NCBI GenBank assembly: GCA_028282095.1
Contig: JANQIP010000100.1
Span: 1-57,055, forward strand
Direction: 5' to 3'
Source of the DNA: Xanthobacteraceae bacterium
GTDB lineage: Bacteria > Pseudomonadota > Alphaproteobacteria > Rhizobiales > Xanthobacteraceae
Length of the DNA: 57,055 nt
The notes beneath the pieces were generated by a model. The model saw only the letters and a program-made list of their open reading frames with translations. It did no database searches and had not been told where the DNA came from. Shown piece after piece: positions 56,247 to 57,055 of the stretch (positions within the stretch are counted from its first letter, which is position 1; each line of letters starts with the position of its first letter). The position numbers and the translations under genes are program-made.

Positions 56247-56498
56247 ATGCCGACGGTGGCGATCGTCGAGGGTATAAAAATACAGTTCTTTGCACGCGAA
56301 CATCCGCCTGCGCATTTTCATGCTGTATATGCTGAGTATCGTGCTCAGATCGATATCGAATCCTTGGCCGTTCGGAGAGGAAGCCTGCCCCCTGCCAAGC
56401 TGGCAATCATGAAGGCTTGGGCTGGGCCGCGACGCGAGGCTTTGATGCGGGCATGGGATGCAGTGCTGGCAAAACAGAGACCGGAGAAAATCGTATGA
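56247..56498 (+). CDS. DUF4160 domain protein
   Basis: This 83-residue protein has the DUF4160 layout: MPTVAIVEGIKIQFFAREHP, PAHFHAVYAEYRAQIDIESL and a C-terminal helical part (PPAKLAIMKAWAGPRREALM). DUF4160 genes often occur next to DUF2442 genes, as here, and the pair is suspected to be toxin-antitoxin-like, without firm proof I know of. Start is the ATG at 56247, with a GTG at 56241 as alternative. The stop overlaps the next start as ATGA. The gene begins 12 bp after sucB. Confidence 0.88.
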   Translation: MPTVAIVEGIKIQFFAREHPPAHFHAVYAEYRAQIDIESLAVRRGSLPPAKLAIMKAWAGPRREALMRAWDAVLAKQRPEKIV

Positions 56499-56782
56499 CC
56501 GACATCCTGCGCATCGTGTCGGTGGAGCCGGTTCTGTACGGCGTGCTCAAGCTTGTTTGGAACGACGGATACGAGGGTATTGTCGATTTGCGTGGGATCA
56601 TCACCGACGGCGAGCTCTTTGCACCGATCAGAGATCCGGAGGAGTTCAAGAACGTTCGGGTCGATAGCTTCGGCCACTCGATCTACTGGGGAACAGACGG
56701 TGACGAGGACGTCGACTTCGGATGCGACCGCCTGCGGGAGATCGCCGAGCAACAGGCGGCGTTGCTAGCGCACGCGAGTTGA
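56495..56782 (+). CDS. DUF2442 domain protein
   Basis: This 95-residue protein begins MTDILRIVSVEPVLYGVLKL and shows the DUF2442 core VWNDGYEGIVDLRGIITDGE, FKNVRVDSFGHSIYWG and DEDVDFGCDRLREIAEQQA. The family is short and all-beta/alpha and pairs with DUF4160; function is unknown. The ATGA overlap shows translational coupling. A near-copy of the end of sucB starts 4 bp after its stop. Confidence 0.88.
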   Translation: MTDILRIVSVEPVLYGVLKLVWNDGYEGIVDLRGIITDGELFAPIRDPEEFKNVRVDSFGHSIYWGTDGDEDVDFGCDRLREIAEQQAALLAHAS

Positions 56783-56786
56783 TGCG

Positions 56787-56843
56787 CTCGTGCGCGTCAA
56801 GGAGTGCCTGGAAAGAGCCGGCGCGTTGGTGCTGGATTTGTGA
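56787..56843 (+). repeat. Right copy of the sucB-tail direct repeat
   Basis: This 57 bp segment repeats the end of sucB including its TGA, with changes clustered around GGAAAGAGCC (GGAAGACCC in sucB) and one T fewer in the GCGTTGG stretch. No sucB reading frame leads into it, so it is a non-coding remnant. Confidence 0.9.
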
Positions 56844-56878
56844 TAAGCTGAAATCGTTTCAATGCTGGGGTTGAGCTA

Positions 56879-57016
56879 TGGCCGATAATGTCGACCTTCG
56901 CCTATTCAAGCATTTTCAGGCGAAGTGGGAACCGGTTCGCCGCAGAAAATGCGATATAATACCAGCCATTGGAAGTTCTGACTCTGTTGTGGTTTCGGTT
57001 GGGCGGCTGGTGTGAT
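56879..57016 (+). CDS. Possible short or truncated open frame at the right edge
   Basis: An ATG at 56879 opens a 45-codon frame (MADNVDLRLFKHFQAKWEPV ...) whose residues 11-26 are translated from family B repeat copy B7. It ends at a TGA at 57014-57016. It may be the start of a gene cut by the repeat, or chance. I do not recognise it. Confidence 0.2.
56910..56953 (+). repeat. Family B repeat, copy B7
   Basis: GCATTTTCAGGCGAAGTGGG AACCGGTTCGCCGCAGAAAA TGCG, almost identical to B5 at 41172-41216. Confidence 0.9.
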
Positions 57017-57055
57017 TCGATCGCACGGATCAGGATTGATTCGGGAGGTCGAGAT

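Overview
This 57 kb window is ordinary core chromosome of a high-GC alphaproteobacterium, most likely of the order Hyphomicrobiales (Rhizobiales), perhaps close to the Bradyrhizobium / Rhodoplanes / Pseudolabrys lineages. The placement is inferred from gene order and protein style: a hemC-hemD-COG4223-hemY cluster, proA-nadD-rsfS-rlmH-envC-ctpA, zapE-mdh-sucCD-sucA-sucB, an invasion-locus-B-like protein, and an RlmN with an internal Pro/Ala-rich insert. I see no rRNA, tRNA, transposase, phage gene or CRISPR array.

Left part (1-12.4 kb): a ParDE-type toxin-antitoxin pair, a DUF2892 membrane protein with a Crp/Fnr regulator, a lipoprotein L,D-transpeptidase, accA, a guanidinium exporter of the SMR family (gdx/sugE) behind a probable guanidine-II riboswitch, bioB, a fused NuoE/NuoF-type formate dehydrogenase beta subunit beside formate-tetrahydrofolate ligase (fhs), and an exported metallo-beta-lactamase-fold hydrolase.

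Middle (12.6-30 kb): ffh-rpsP-rimM, leuD on the other strand, a translationally coupled zincin/esterase pair, divergent tsaD-gpsA and hemC-hemD-COG4223-hemY operons, typA, a site-2-protease-like CBS protein, phhB and a YkvA-like protein.

Right part (30-57 kb): an IalB-like secreted protein, rlmN, a LysE exporter, proA-nadD-rsfS-rlmH-envC-ctpA, a CitE-like CoA-ester lyase, trmD-rplS, two VOC proteins, leuC, a GNAT acetyltransferase, zapE, then the TCA block mdh-sucC-sucD-sucA-sucB. The block is followed by a DUF4160-DUF2442 pair that lies between two near-identical copies of the last 57 bp of sucB.

The most unusual property is the density of palindromic intergenic repeats. A composite two-hairpin element of about 100 bp (family A, about 17 copies), a second element of about 46 bp (family B, at least 7 copies) and several lesser families fill nearly every intergenic gap. 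They sit inside the split rpsP-rimM ... trmD-rplS operon, supply an apparent intrinsic terminator after sucD, and create spurious in-frame extensions of neighbouring genes. The best candidates for new biology are the sucB-tail-flanked DUF4160/DUF2442 cassette, the repeat system, and the riboswitch upstream of gdx.
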